Of a stretch of DNA of 64,000 nt, positions 33,396 through 44,932 are shown piece by piece; within the stretch, counting starts at the first letter, position 1; every line of letters begins with the position of its first letter. The position numbers and the translations under genes were made by a program. Source of the stretch: Exophiala sp. HKRS030. Lineage: Eukaryota; Ascomycota; Eurotiomycetes; Chaetothyriales; Herpotrichiellaceae. The stretch covers positions 2,170,001-2,234,000 of the forward strand of contig JAHWDD010000002.1 of assembly GCA_023897205.1 (NCBI GenBank). The letters run 5' to 3'. Under the pieces are notes generated by a model. That model was not told the origin of the DNA, did not search any database, and worked only from the letters and a program-made list of their open reading frames with translations.

Positions 33396-35157
33396 TCAGG
33401 ACAGCCAAGAACTGTAGAACGGGATCGTCCAATTCGTGTAGATTCCAGATATAGTGTTGGATATTATCACAAGGAAGCAACCTGAATGACCACCTTGACC
33501 TTGGCAATATCGGGACTTTGAGTCTCCCAGTACTCGAGCATTTTTAAGCGCGTTAAAAATCGCATCTTTCCAATGCTCAGGCATAGAGATGTGCCCACTT
33601 TTCTTGGCGGCAACCAGTGCCCCTGTGGCTTGGTTCCTGCATACATACCAAGTACCGTGGTGGCGGTGAGTGTATCCTTCGAGAGAGCTTGACTCGATCA
33701 AGTGCCGTAATCCTCGGTCTACCCAGGGTTGGAGCATTGATTGAATCTCCAAGCTAGTCTCGTGACCATGGTGAATCATGTAGTAAAGGAATGGAAGGTA
33801 AAGATGTAATCGAACGTTGTTACACCGGCCCTTGACCATATGTCTCAACTCGATCAAAGATTGATCATCCGAGTCACAGTCAAAAGAAATGGCCTCGGGC
33901 ATGTTGTTATATATCTCGGTGATTTCGTGTTCAAAATGTTCCGCCATTTGCACAGCATCCGGTAAAACCAGAGTTGCCCAGCCCATGTGATCACTTTGGT
34001 AAAAAGCTTTGAGGATGCGGTTGTCGATACGGGCGAGGGTAATTTCGGTCAAATAGTAGAACCATGACTGTTGCTCCGAGAAGCCAATTATTTGCGGGCC
34101 ACTGACAGTCGAGTTTGGCGAGGCTTGCATCGACGTAAAACTAGAGACAGTCTGTGCATTTATCACCGGGCTACTAGGCGTGGGGGGTGAAGGAAATAGG
34201 TATGGATAGGTAATGTTCGACAGTCCAGATTCGGGCACATGTATCTCTTGTCGAATCTCACTGTTCCAAAAGTTAGGTGTGACCTTGGCTACGTTCCTAG
34301 CTACTCACCATTCTGATTTAAAAAATGTCCAGTAGAGCCGTTGCTCGACGCGCGTGGTATCACTTCTTTGAGAGTTGTTCGAACCGTGTGCTGCGGCTTT
34401 CTGCCGGCTGAGGTACATGTCGAGGTTGATGAAGGCTTGGAGAAACTCATTCCAACCCTTGAATGGTTGGAGTGTATACATCAAGTAGATCCCGGAAAGA
34501 ACATAGCACTGGACAGTGATAAGTGTCTGCCGGAGAAGGCCGAATCTCCGACGTGCTATTTCGTAGTATCGCTCAGCCACTTGGATGTTCGCCTCATCTG
34601 GTCCTATAGTCTGCGGTGTACCAGCGTTGTACCAGCGTAGCCTGACTCTTGAGTATATATTGCTTCAAATGGCTGCCCAAGAGATCCTAAAGCGCACGCC
34701 AGCAGCTGATGAGAGTTAGCTTGAAATGATATAGCAGTATGAACCAGTAGGTGAGATCACCAGGCATTATAGGTCGGCGCGATAAATCCACACTTACTAC
34801 GAGACATGAGGGTGCATCCCATAATGGCCCTTCTTCTGCCAAGCGTCTGGCATATATTCGTACTTCCGGGACATTCAGAATAGGATTTTTGGTATGAACA
34901 AAAGCCAGAAACCGGTCCACCAAAACAGGGGCGTCTTCATAGTTGACCGCTCGGCCGCTTGTCAACTCTGTCCGCTGCCCGACGTTTTGGAGGTTCTTTC
35001 CAGCCTCGACATCCTCGTCAGCAAGCAACGTTGAGTTCAGAAAGTCCGGACTGAAGAGACCATCAAAATTTGGCCATGTCAGTACCACATCAGCAGAATT
35101 ACTGCACTGTGGCACTTTTTGATGGTCGTCTTCTAAACGATCGGTGCTGTAGATTCG
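33396..35157 (-). pseudogene. fungal transcription factor (middle-homology domain) with two frameshifts
   Basis: Exon-like blocks on the minus strand encode the regulatory domain of a Zn2Cys6-type factor. They include ILNVPEVRIYARRLAEEGPLW, LLACALGSLGQPFEAIYTQES, AERYYEIARRRFGLLRQTLI, VQCYVLSGIYLMYTLQPFK, RLYWTFFKSE + CEIRQEIHVPESGL across a good intron, and RCNNVRLHLYLPFLYYMIHH. Two lesions break it. The first is an exact tandem 11-bp duplication at 34617-34638; removing one copy restores the frame into TPQTIGPDEANIQVAE. The second is one extra A in the 5-A run at 33541-33545, after which the expected MLEYWETQSPDIAKVK appears only in the next frame. No zinc cluster is seen upstream; the frame begins at an acceptor-like TTAG near 35158, so the N-terminus is missing or was lost. 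The 3' end near 33396 is uncertain. Confidence 0.8.
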
Positions 35158-35527
35158 CTAACTGTCGACTCCATGCTGCTCTGACTAGAGGGATTGAGAA
35201 TGAAGGGGAGAGATGGGAACCGGGGAGTGGCGGACCATTAAATAATGCATGCACTCCAGACTCCAACCTGCGGCACAGATACAGTTAGAGCCAAATCTGG
35301 CCGGGGAGTAGCGGGTGGCAGTTCCCCCCTCACTGACACATTATCTTCCCCGGACGGCCATTTCCAGCCTGAAGACTTACTCCGTACCAGGTATGTAGGT
35401 AGGTACATCTCAGTTCATTATTCCGCTTTGTGTCTGTATCCGTATATATTGTTTTCTCGTCATCTCCTGTTTAGACACTGTCTTGTACTTTCTATCGCAA
35501 TCTTTTTTCATACTTGCCCAGGTCATA

Positions 35528-36781
35528 ATGATAGACAACCCAACCCCCATCGTCAATGTCGGCATCATCGGTTGTGGTGAAGTGACACAGGTTGTTCACA
35601 TTCCCACGCTCGGCCACCTCTCCGATCTCTTTCGAATCACCTACCTTTGCGACATCTCGAAGGCAGCGCTCCAATTTTGCTCACAAAAAGTCAACAACCA
35701 TGTTCCTAAAACAACCACTGATCCGGCCGTGCTTTGTGCCTCAACTGAGGTCGATGTTGTCCTAGTAGTCAACTCCGACGAGTATCATGTTTCCCACGCT
35801 ATCCTGGCGCTTGAAGCTGGCAAGTTTGTCTTTGTTGAAAAGCCGATGGCTCTCACGCAGCGCGATGTGGAGACTTTGATCAAGGCCGAACAAAATGCAC
35901 CCGGGAAAGTGATGGTCGGCTACATGAGGAGGTACGCTGCAGCCTTTACCGATGCATTAAAAGAGATTGGTGGATTAGAAAAGATTACGTATGCCCGTGT
36001 TCGTGGTAAGACTGAGGAAGCATTGTCCTTATCCAGAGGAAGAGCTTGCTGACCTCGTGGATATCCCCAGATATCATTGGACCCAACAGCACTTTCGTCT
36101 CCCAGTCTGCAACATTTCCAAAACGATTCGACGACTTTACTCCCGAGGATAGTCAGGATAAAGCATCCAGAGCCGCTGAAATATCAGAACAAGCCCTGAG
36201 ACAGGAATGCAACGTGCCAGTGACTCCAGAAAGCGCGCGAATGTGGCGGGTACTAGGAGGTCTCGGCTCGCATGATCTTTCTGTTATGCGAGAAGCTTTG
36301 GGGGTTCCCACCAAAGTCCTTGGTTCTCATTTGAATTTTCCAATGTGGAGGTGAGCATTCCATCAGGTGCCTATGCGGGTGTTGGGCCGGATTACGGTGC
36401 TGATCACAGTCTATTTCCCACAGCGTCTTATTCGAATACCCCGGCTTTGCGGTCGTCTACGAATCAGGAATAGACAACATCCCACGCTTTGACGCGCACT
36501 TGGAGATTTACTCTAGCTCCAAGGTCATCCGCGTTCAGTATGACACTCCATATATCAAAGGTCTACCCGTGACGATGCATATTGTGGAAAATGTCGATGG
36601 AGCCTACCACGAAACCACTATCCGGAAGACATACGAGGACCCCTACACTTTGGAGATGAAAGAACTATACAAACTGATCGTGGAGGGGAAACTTGTCAAG
36701 ACGACGGTCGCTGATGCTGCAAAGGATTTGGAGATATTCAGGATGATCATGCGATCCGGGTTTGGGCAGGCTGGTAAATGA
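35528..36781 (+). CDS. Gfo/Idh/MocA-family NAD(P)-dependent oxidoreductase
   Basis: Three exons are read (35528-36005, 36071-36350, 36424-36781), in phase, giving 371 aa. The Rossmann motif VGIIGCGEV is at about residues 9-17. The dinucleotide-binding EKP motif (FVEKPMAL) lies near residues 115-120. The C-terminal alpha/beta domain includes GGLGSHDLSVMREALG, a conserved His-containing helix. Introns carry good sites (GTAAGA...CCCCAG; GTGAGC...CCACAG). Enzymes of this family oxidise or reduce sugars, inositol or related polyols in the cytosol; the substrate cannot be read from sequence. The frame extends in-phase to 35483, but ATG 35528 starts right before the conserved fold. It is the only intact member of a group whose neighbours (transcription factor and sulfatase) are pseudogenes, which makes a former sulfated-sugar cluster conceivable. 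Confidence 0.92.
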
Positions 36782-38747
36782 AGCGATTCGATCACAGCGC
36801 ATCCATAGACACAGGCCGGATCCCACGCACACTGCCTTGGTATTTGGTGTTAAAATGACCAGAATTTGCAGAGAAAGACAGCGTCTTGGGCATTTTATGA
36901 CACCGGAACAAGGCACTCCCTGTGCCATGCTCGGACCATGTTTTGTGTTCTACACAGTTATCCTGTGAGAGCTCTAGGGGCGGTGGCCAGTGAGGTGAAG
37001 AGCCCTTTGCGAATTTACCTGTGTAGGGATCGCTGCAGGCCATCCAACAAAACAGGGAAGGAAAGAGGTTACGCTAGTAATCTCGTGCGGCATGAAGATT
37101 TCCATGGGGTGGCTTTCTGCTAGTATGACGAGATTTGGACGTGGCTGGCACTGGGAGCGATACCTAGAGATTTGGCGACGATATAACTCTCAAGGTAGTT
37201 CTTGCATATACCCGATAGAGATTCGTCCCTCGTCGAATTCTATGTGACCTACTCTCTGGGTCTTTTTGTCGGTTCGAGTGTATGTCTTGGCCTTTTACCT
37301 GGCCATGTTCGTCATAGGAGTTCGGGTTCTTCATGGTCTCAAATCATTAGGGAGACTCTCGTTCAAAAGACATAAACTACGGAGGAGTTCGATGGACTGA
37401 CTATGTGCAAATGATACTAACTTGATTGGGTAATGCGAGAAGTTATCCTGTACCCCAGCGAACCCGCTAATCCTGATCTGGGTCAGTCCCAATCGGGCCA
37501 TGTAATCAGAGCACCCGTAGGCAGCGTTTGATCCCTGGCCTGTTCGTGGAATGATGATGGGAAGACTGCGATGAATAGCTACCGTTGAATGCAGGAAGGA
37601 AAGAGAAGAGGTTACCTCTGGTGATCCAAGGGAGGGGGTTAGACAAGTCAGTGGGTGAGGATGGGTTAATATTTGGATGAATCATTACTTGGACTTGCCG
37701 AGAATAAATACAAAAATATATTCGGCATCAACACCAAGTTCCCAACGATCACCAACACAGAACGTATTCGCAACCCGACACACCACAAGATTTCTTCTAT
37801 GCGTATCATCACATACAAAATACTCGCAAATTATACGTTACAATGCCGGACTTTTAAAAAAGGGCATCATGGACCGTAAAATCAATGTCGACAACAATAC
37901 ATGTAGCAGAGGCCAAACTGTACCCAGGTGAATTAATTAGATCCGCTGGCGAGTAGTCCATCTCACAATCACTAGATATGGAGCATTAGGAATAAGAGAG
38001 AGCCATCGACCCTGTTGTTCATCGGGATTAACTCGAATACACGTTCAAAACATCACGTAGCTGGCTCTCTGAGATACCGAGCCCAAGAATGCTTCACGGG
38101 GCAATTTGAATACACGACGATAACCAATACGAATGCGAGCAGCCTAAATAAGGGTTTCCCGTACATCCTAGCACCAAAGTTGTCAGCAGAGATTAAGGTA
38201 GAGAGGGGCCTGTTATGTGTACTCGCAGACAATCCAAACCGATGACTTGCTCAGGGTACTTTTGCCTATGGCTGTCAAGTCTCCCCGACACGTGAGAATC
38301 ATGGATATTGAGGCTAGCTACGGAGCACACGCGACCAAAAACACTCCAAGGCAACGGCTTGAAAATCACGCAACGCGTCTCAACAGGCAAAAACGCGCCA
38401 AAAGCAAAACAATCACGACCGAACTACGATTGGAAGGAAACTTGAAAGGCTTGCTTTGAAATGTTATTTCATCTTGGTACTGGTCCATTCGATCATGGTC
38501 CAGCCCATCTGTCAACGCCGATCCAGGCTGTATTCATGCTGTGCCTGTATTGATACATCAAAGCACATCGTGTGGATTTGCCATCCCATCATAACCATGA
38601 CCCTTTGCAACCCCAGTTGAGAACCCATTTGCATGACCAACCACTCCGTAACTCAAAGCAAAAAAGGATTAGGCAACCATGCCATAGATGATGACAGACA
38701 CAGTATGCCGAAAAAGTGATGTCGTGATATTGAGCTGAAGAAGGCAT
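36782..38747. other. intergenic, no gene seen
   Basis: About 2 kb lie between the oxidoreductase and histone H4. The part at 37.67-37.93 kb is AT-rich. Only short frames were seen, without domains; no RNA gene was recognised. Confidence 0.5.
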
Positions 38748-39162
38748 TTAACCACCGAAACCTGGGCCATGTTAGTGAAAAGGCCTGACAGAGAAATATG
38801 GGTGACCACGAACCATAGAGGGTACGGCCTTGTCTCTTCAGAGCGTAGACAACGTCGAGAGATGTGACAGTCTTTCGCTTGGCGCTGGAAGAAAGGTCAG
38901 TAGATGAAACGATGCGAAGCCAATGGAGAACGTACTGCTCAGTGTATGTGACAGCATCACGGATGACACCCTCAAGGAAGGTCTTCAAGACACCACGGGT
39001 CTCTTCGTAGATCATGGCTGAGATACGCTTGACACCACCACGGCGAGCGAGACGTCGGATGGCGGGCTTGGTGATACCCTGGATGTTGTCACGAAGAATC
39101 TTTCGGTGGCGCTTAGCACCACCCTTTCCGAGACCCTTTCCGCCTTTGCCGCGTCCAGTCAT
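38748..39162 (-). CDS. histone H4
   Basis: Three exons are read (38936-39162, 38814-38884, 38748-38761), giving the standard 103 codons plus stop. The N-terminal tail [19 protein letters not shown] and the fold [20 protein letters not shown] are almost invariant. Exon 2 resumes in [20 protein letters not shown] and the last exon supplies only the terminal FGG. Introns are 51 and 52 nt. It is a core nucleosome subunit. It is transcribed divergently from the H3 gene across a 752-bp shared region, the common arrangement for stoichiometric H3-H4 supply. Confidence 0.98.
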
Positions 39163-39914
39163 GTTGATTGATTGGGGTTGAAGAAGTGTGTTTGAAAGAG
39201 ATGAAGTGGTATGAAGATGTTGAGATGGATGGTGGATGGAATGGAAACTTGATTGGGGAGATGCGGCGGGGAGCGAGACTTATGCACCCCGGCAGTGCCT
39301 GCCAGATCAACTTGGGCTTGTTAGATCAGAGCCAATCAGAATTCAGGAAGGGCCAACGCTTAGTGCTGGATCACGAACTCCAGGACGCCACTGATTTGGT
39401 GATCTCGCCACCAAACCTCATCGGAAAAATTGATCCTGAACAAAGAATAGACAAGTTGAGCCTGCGATCATTTCTAAAACAACTGTAAAAATTATCGAGG
39501 GTGGTGAATATGTGATTCCGGGGGGTTGATGGTATTCCAGGGCCTCGGCGATCTTTGAGGTGGTAGCGCCAAGGCACCGGATCACGGGAAGCGCCAAGTC
39601 AATTTTGGGTGGCATTCGAGATCACAGCCAAAACGCACCTGGCAAAAATGATCATTTCGCAGGCTTGATCCGAGACGATTATTTTCAGGTTGATTGACAA
39701 GTGCCATTCGCATCATTCGACCATTGAGTCATTTGCCTGATTCCCCTGCGCCCTCGGATCAACCGCCAAGCCGCGCCTTTCTTTCTCACTTCCTACAAAT
39801 ACCTGCACTTCCCCCACCTCCACCACTTACCTTCCTCCATCCATCAGCCTCACTCACCATCTTCTTATCTCTTCATCAATCAACACCACAACTTTCATCA
39901 ATTCATCCATCGCA
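39163..39914. promoter_or_regulatory. shared divergent promoter of H4 and H3
   Basis: These 752 bp separate the H4 and H3 start codons. A CCAAT box is visible near 39331-39335 (AGCCAATCAG), and C/T-rich stretches precede the H3 start (39780-39880), as expected for a strong fungal promoter and leader. Cell-cycle elements were not identified with certainty. Confidence 0.7.
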
Positions 39915-40440
<526 letters not shown>

Positions 40441-41079
40441 ATGATGACATGACTGCTCGACTTTACCAGCAATCTGCAGTCACTATGACTATTCTACACC
40501 TTGGGAAGTTGGGTTGAAATGAATGTGCTTATGGGGGGTTTTCATGAGTGTTGCACCGGCGAAACGGAATGATATTTTATGGGTTGTAGTGTTTACAAGA
40601 ACACATCATGGTGACATGGGGCGTTTTGCTTTTTCTGCTTGTACATCATACATCACTCCAGTCATTGAGACATGACATGAGGATAGCAGAAAGCGCAACA
40701 CAAGATAGACGCTGAATAAATCACGTCGCAAACGTCAGATTCGATTTCTTGTTCCATCGACTTTCAAGTGTGTTTTTGGCCTGTGTATAGCCTAATTTAG
40801 GCTTGTAAACAATGACCTAGCGCCTAGGAATAGGCGTCATTCTGCGTCCCTGATTTTAGTGGTGCCTGGACCTGCAGCCTCGGGGCCTGCCAGGTGCTAA
40901 TCTTAGGTGTCGGGATGCCTAAAACTCCCGACAGCCGAGAGAGGATCTCTCCTTCGGCTATGCGCACAATTCCCCGATTCTCGGCTCAGACTTATCTATC
41001 ATCGGCAGCCGCGTGGACACAAATGAGTTAACATTTCTGAGAAGATGTTGCAGAAGACCAAAATGACAGACTTACGAAG
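40441..41079. other. intergenic, no gene seen
   Basis: This is the 3' flank of H3 and the 5' flank of the Mpv17-family gene. No recognisable coding or RNA gene. Confidence 0.5.
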
Positions 41080-41997
41080 ATGATAAACTTGCACAGGGCA
41101 TCAACGAGGTTTGGTGCCAGTACATCATGGGTGCGGCCTCCACGAGCGCGGTATCAGCATATCCATAATCGCAAGTCTACCAACTCGTCCACGTCCAAAC
41201 AGTCGAAGCCTCTCAACGAGGGCCAACTGCCTCCACACAATCCAAATGAAGTGACCGTCGAGAGCACGAAGGCGGACCCAGTTGACATCCCTATTCAATT
41301 ATGGTACCACCGACTCGGTCCAGTGTCGACATTCTTCAATTGGTTTCACCGCAGCCAGATGAAAAGACCGTATACGGTGCAGGTCTGTACTACGTTGATC
41401 ACATACCTGTGCGGTGATATGGCAGCTCAAGAGATTGGGGGTGAAGCATACGATGGAAATAGGACGCTGCGCATGCTTACGATCGGAGCGATTGCCAGTA
41501 TCCCTGGATATAAATGGTATGTCTGCTCTCTTGACAACATTTCGAGAAACGCAGCGGATTGGATGGACAGGGTGAAACAATGATGGCTAATGTTGGACGT
41601 CAGGTTTCTGTTCCTTGGGCGCAATTTCAACTTTCAGTCAAAGATCGTATCTATTGCCACCAAGGTTGCTGTGAACCAGGCAGTTTTCACCCCTATCTTC
41701 AACACCTACTTCTTCGGAATGCAGGCTTTCCTGACAGGTGAGACCATACACGGCGTCATCACAAGAGTGCAAGCAACGGTGCCGACGAGTATCGTCAATT
41801 CCTTGAAGCTCTGGCCGGCGGTCACCGCATTCAGTTTCTACTTCATTGCGCCGAATTACAGATTCATGTTCAGCGGAATATTTGCCATCGCGTGGCAGAC
41901 ATATCTCAGCTTTTTGAACAGAAAGGAAGAAAAAATCGAGCTGGCGACAGATACGCTGGCCAGGCCTGTGGTGCCCGAGAGTCTTGAAGCGAGCTGA
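41080..41997 (+). CDS. Mpv17/PMP22-family membrane protein
   Basis: Two exons are read (41080-41516 and 41604-41997; donor GTATGT, acceptor GTCAG), giving 276 aa. The family covers small four-helix proteins of the inner mitochondrial or peroxisomal membrane (Mpv17, Sym1, PMP22). Here a basic N-terminus of about 60 residues (ASTRFGASTSWVRPPRARYQH) looks like a mitochondrial presequence. The body has WYHRLGPVSTFFNWFHRSQM near residue 70, RPYTVQVCTTLITYLCGDMAAQ, TLRMLTIGAIASIPGYKWFLF and the C-terminal WPAVTAFSFYFIAPNYR and WQTYLSFLN, the family signature. The intron falls at the conserved YKW. A stress-related channel or metabolite role is known for relatives only in outline; nothing more specific can be read here. 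Confidence 0.92.
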
Positions 41998-42558
41998 AGC
42001 CTTTGGTCCAACAACATCGACTGTGAAAAGAGGATTTACAGGACCAAATCACAACTGCATGAGTATTTGCATCTTCAGTCGAGAATACGTCGACAAGGGG
42101 AATCCAAGAGCACGTTATCTGTGGGAACTAGATGAATAGAGAATCCTCATGTCCAGGCCATTGGATCGATGTTCGGGCCACACCTGGAAAGCCCTGGAAT
42201 TGTGTTGCGTCTACAACGAATAGAGGCGAGACTGTCCAGGCAGAAAGAGACACACGTAGATATTAGACCATGTCATAGAGAAGGGCAGAAAGGATTTTGT
42301 TTGTACGTATTGGACCTCGTTCGTCCGTCAGGCGACACGCTATTACTTCATCCAGGCGTGACTAGAGCCCCGCGACACGTCTAGAATTACTGCCAGGATT
42401 AGGCAGAAGAAGCCTAAATCACGGCATCTTCAAGGCACCATGTAAACAGAAGCCATGAACGACAGCATATACTTTGCTGCACACCCTGAGGATGTGCGAA
42501 ACGATACTCTCAGACTCCATCTATGCGTTGAGCGCTTTCGTGGTCGAGCGTTGATATC
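41998..42558. other. intergenic, no gene seen
   Basis: 560 bp lie between two plus-strand genes. Short frames only. Confidence 0.5.
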
Positions 42559-44590
42559 ATGACGCTTGCAACGCCACCAACAACAAACCTCGATGTCTCC
42601 TCGATGATGCCCTATACCAACAACAATACGCAAATTGGTCATGGACACATGCAATTAAATCCAGTTCATCGTGAAAATGCAGACGACTCGGAACAGAATG
42701 CAGACGAATACAGCGACTTTGCAGAAGATCCAGAGGAACTCGAGATAATCGACCAGCTTCTCCTCGAAGTTGACGCGAAGCAGAGATCAACAGATGTGAT
42801 CGCGCCGCTGCTCGTGACGGACATCGAAGACTATGAAGCACCTCCTGGTATCTATCTGCCCAAAGCCCTTGGTCTCGAGGCAGCCACTCTTCAATGGCAC
42901 GATCAGACTACAGCTTCTGCCCAAGTCCAATTCCAGTTCGATCAGGACGTACGCGACGAGAGTGGTGAGTAACAACAACGAAAGAAGGCAACCCGGCGGC
43001 CTTTTTCTCTTCTTTTACTGACAAGCTGACTAGCGACTAGCTGAACAGAGACCCGCGAATAATGTAGAAGAGATCGAAGCCCGGAGAGGCGAAGAAGTCA
43101 CACCTGCTGTCGCGGAGCCTCCCGAGGCCCCCGACACCAGGGCTCCCATCGAACGGTTCAGGAAGCCACCGAAGAAGCCGCTCTCCGTCACCGACCTGGT
43201 ATCTCCTGCTTGGTGTGAACTACAATACTTTTACGTGCTGAGCAAGCATGGGCGCAAGAGGAGGACCCCGGCCATGAAACAAGGGAGTGCGGTCCACCAG
43301 GCGCTCGAAGATGAAGTCCACGTCACCGTGCCCGTCAGGGTAGTCACGAAAGAAGACAGCTGGGGCCTGCGTCTGTGGAATGTCATACAAGGGTTGCGCA
43401 CCTTGCGTGAAACCGGTCGGACGAGGGAGATGGAGGTCTGGGGATCCGTGGGTGGCGAGTTCGTCAATGGTGTCATTGATGAATTGAGCTTCGATTGCCC
43501 GGACCCGAAACTCGAAGAGCAGAGCTTAAAATTTTCCCTGAATCAGGAGTCTGGACCGGTCCCCCCCGAATACCAGGCCAGTATCAGGGACTATCTCGTT
43601 ACGAGCGAGAAGACCACCAGGGAGCAAGGCCGGTCCATAGAATCGGCACTGTGTGATGATGACGGCGGTGGTGGCGGCGGCGGCAATACACAGTCTTCTC
43701 TGCAGAGCAAAAGGTCACAGCGACCGCGAGAAGATCAAAAGCGAATATACATTACAGATGTCAAGACGAGAGGGACGTCGAGTTTGCCCACTGGTTCAAG
43801 CATCCGGCCCACCATTGTCCAGCTGCACATGTACCACCACATGGTCGACAATCTGGCAAAAGGGGTGTTTAAACTCGACGAGGTCGCAACACGATATGAA
43901 CTGGACATCCACGCGACCTTTTCCGACGATTTCATTGCGCAGATTGGCAACCTCAACCACGACATTTATGAGTTGCCCGGTTCTCAACAACGAGGAGCAC
44001 TGGAGAATGAAGAAGACATTGGTCCGTCGACTCAAGACTCTGTGGAGATTTTGATCCATCACAACAACCTCGAAAGGTTGTGGAATTTCATGATGTGGCA
44101 GTTCCGAGAGACTTTTGTGGTACCAGGATCAAACTTCGATGCCGCCGCCGCCACGTTCGGTGCCAGCGCAGACACTCAGGAAATGGAAGTACCTTCTTCG
44201 ACACCACAGTCGATCTCACAACTCGCCGCGGCGTCGCCATCTCTGCCGACGCGACTTTCGCCGCTCCTGACGGCCAGATACGTCTCGGCGACCCGAGAGA
44301 CCGACGACGGCGGCCCCGAGCTCCTCGGTACCAGATCCATCATCTTCAACCCGAATTTCTTGCGGTCGTACCTCTACGACGCCCTGGCCTTCTGGCGAGG
44401 CGAACGTGCCCCGAAGGGCGTGCAGCCTCGCGACGCGTGGAAGTGTCGCATCTGCGAATTTCGAGACGATTGCGCCTGGATCCACGAACGCGATCAACTT
44501 GCCGTCAGGGACGCCGAGGAGAGGCGCAAGATGAGGGAGGTCGCCGGACTGGAAGGAATGGATACCGGGACGAAGAGAAGTAGGGTGTGA
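42559..44590 (+). CDS. exonuclease V (mitochondrial-type 5' single-strand exonuclease, Exo5/Dem1 family)
   Basis: Two exons are read (42559-42964 and 43041-44590), giving 651 aa. This is a PD-(D/E)XK nuclease with a 4Fe-4S cluster that, in yeast, maintains mitochondrial DNA and, in fission yeast and humans, also acts in the nucleus. The domain opens with SVTDLVSPAWCELQYFYVLS, which provides the first cluster Cys, followed by the K-x-R segment RTPAMKQGSAVHQALEDEVH. VNGVIDELSF and YITDVKTRGTSSLP hold the catalytic acidic residues and lysine. The last three cluster Cys are in WKCRICEFRDDCAW. The N-terminal 190 residues are acidic and not conserved. A run of seven Gly after DDD (near 43664-43684) interrupts the domain and looks like a slippage-derived insert. 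The C-terminus is basic. Confidence 0.93.
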
Positions 44591-44932
44591 GACCCCTCGT
44601 CATCTACAGAGAACCATTCAGAAGTAAATAGATTAGAGAGAGAGAGAGAGAGATAACGACCTGATGAGCACATATTTTGGCATGCATAATCTCATTTGTA
44701 GTGTGAAGTTTAGTATCAAGAAGCTTCGAAGGATTGAGCAAGTCCATATCCTACGTGTAGATACTATGTATAAAGCTGTGCCGTACTCGTAGTAGTTGAG
44801 TAAAGTGCGTTTGATGAAATCAACGACGCTGATGGTAATGGTAAATACAATCTTGTGGGGGGACACTTATGGAAAGCTAGCCCCTAACCAATGGTGATCC
44901 AAGTCAAAGCGAAGCATTGCATGCACATGTGA
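44591..44932. other. convergent intergenic region with (AG)n tract
   Basis: 342 bp separate the stops of the exonuclease V gene (+) and the oxidative-demethylase-like gene (-). It contains an AG microsatellite at 44635-44652 and AT-rich sequence. No gene. Confidence 0.7.
44635..44652. repeat. (AG)n microsatellite
   Basis: Nine AG dinucleotides just downstream of the exonuclease V stop codon. Confidence 0.85.
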
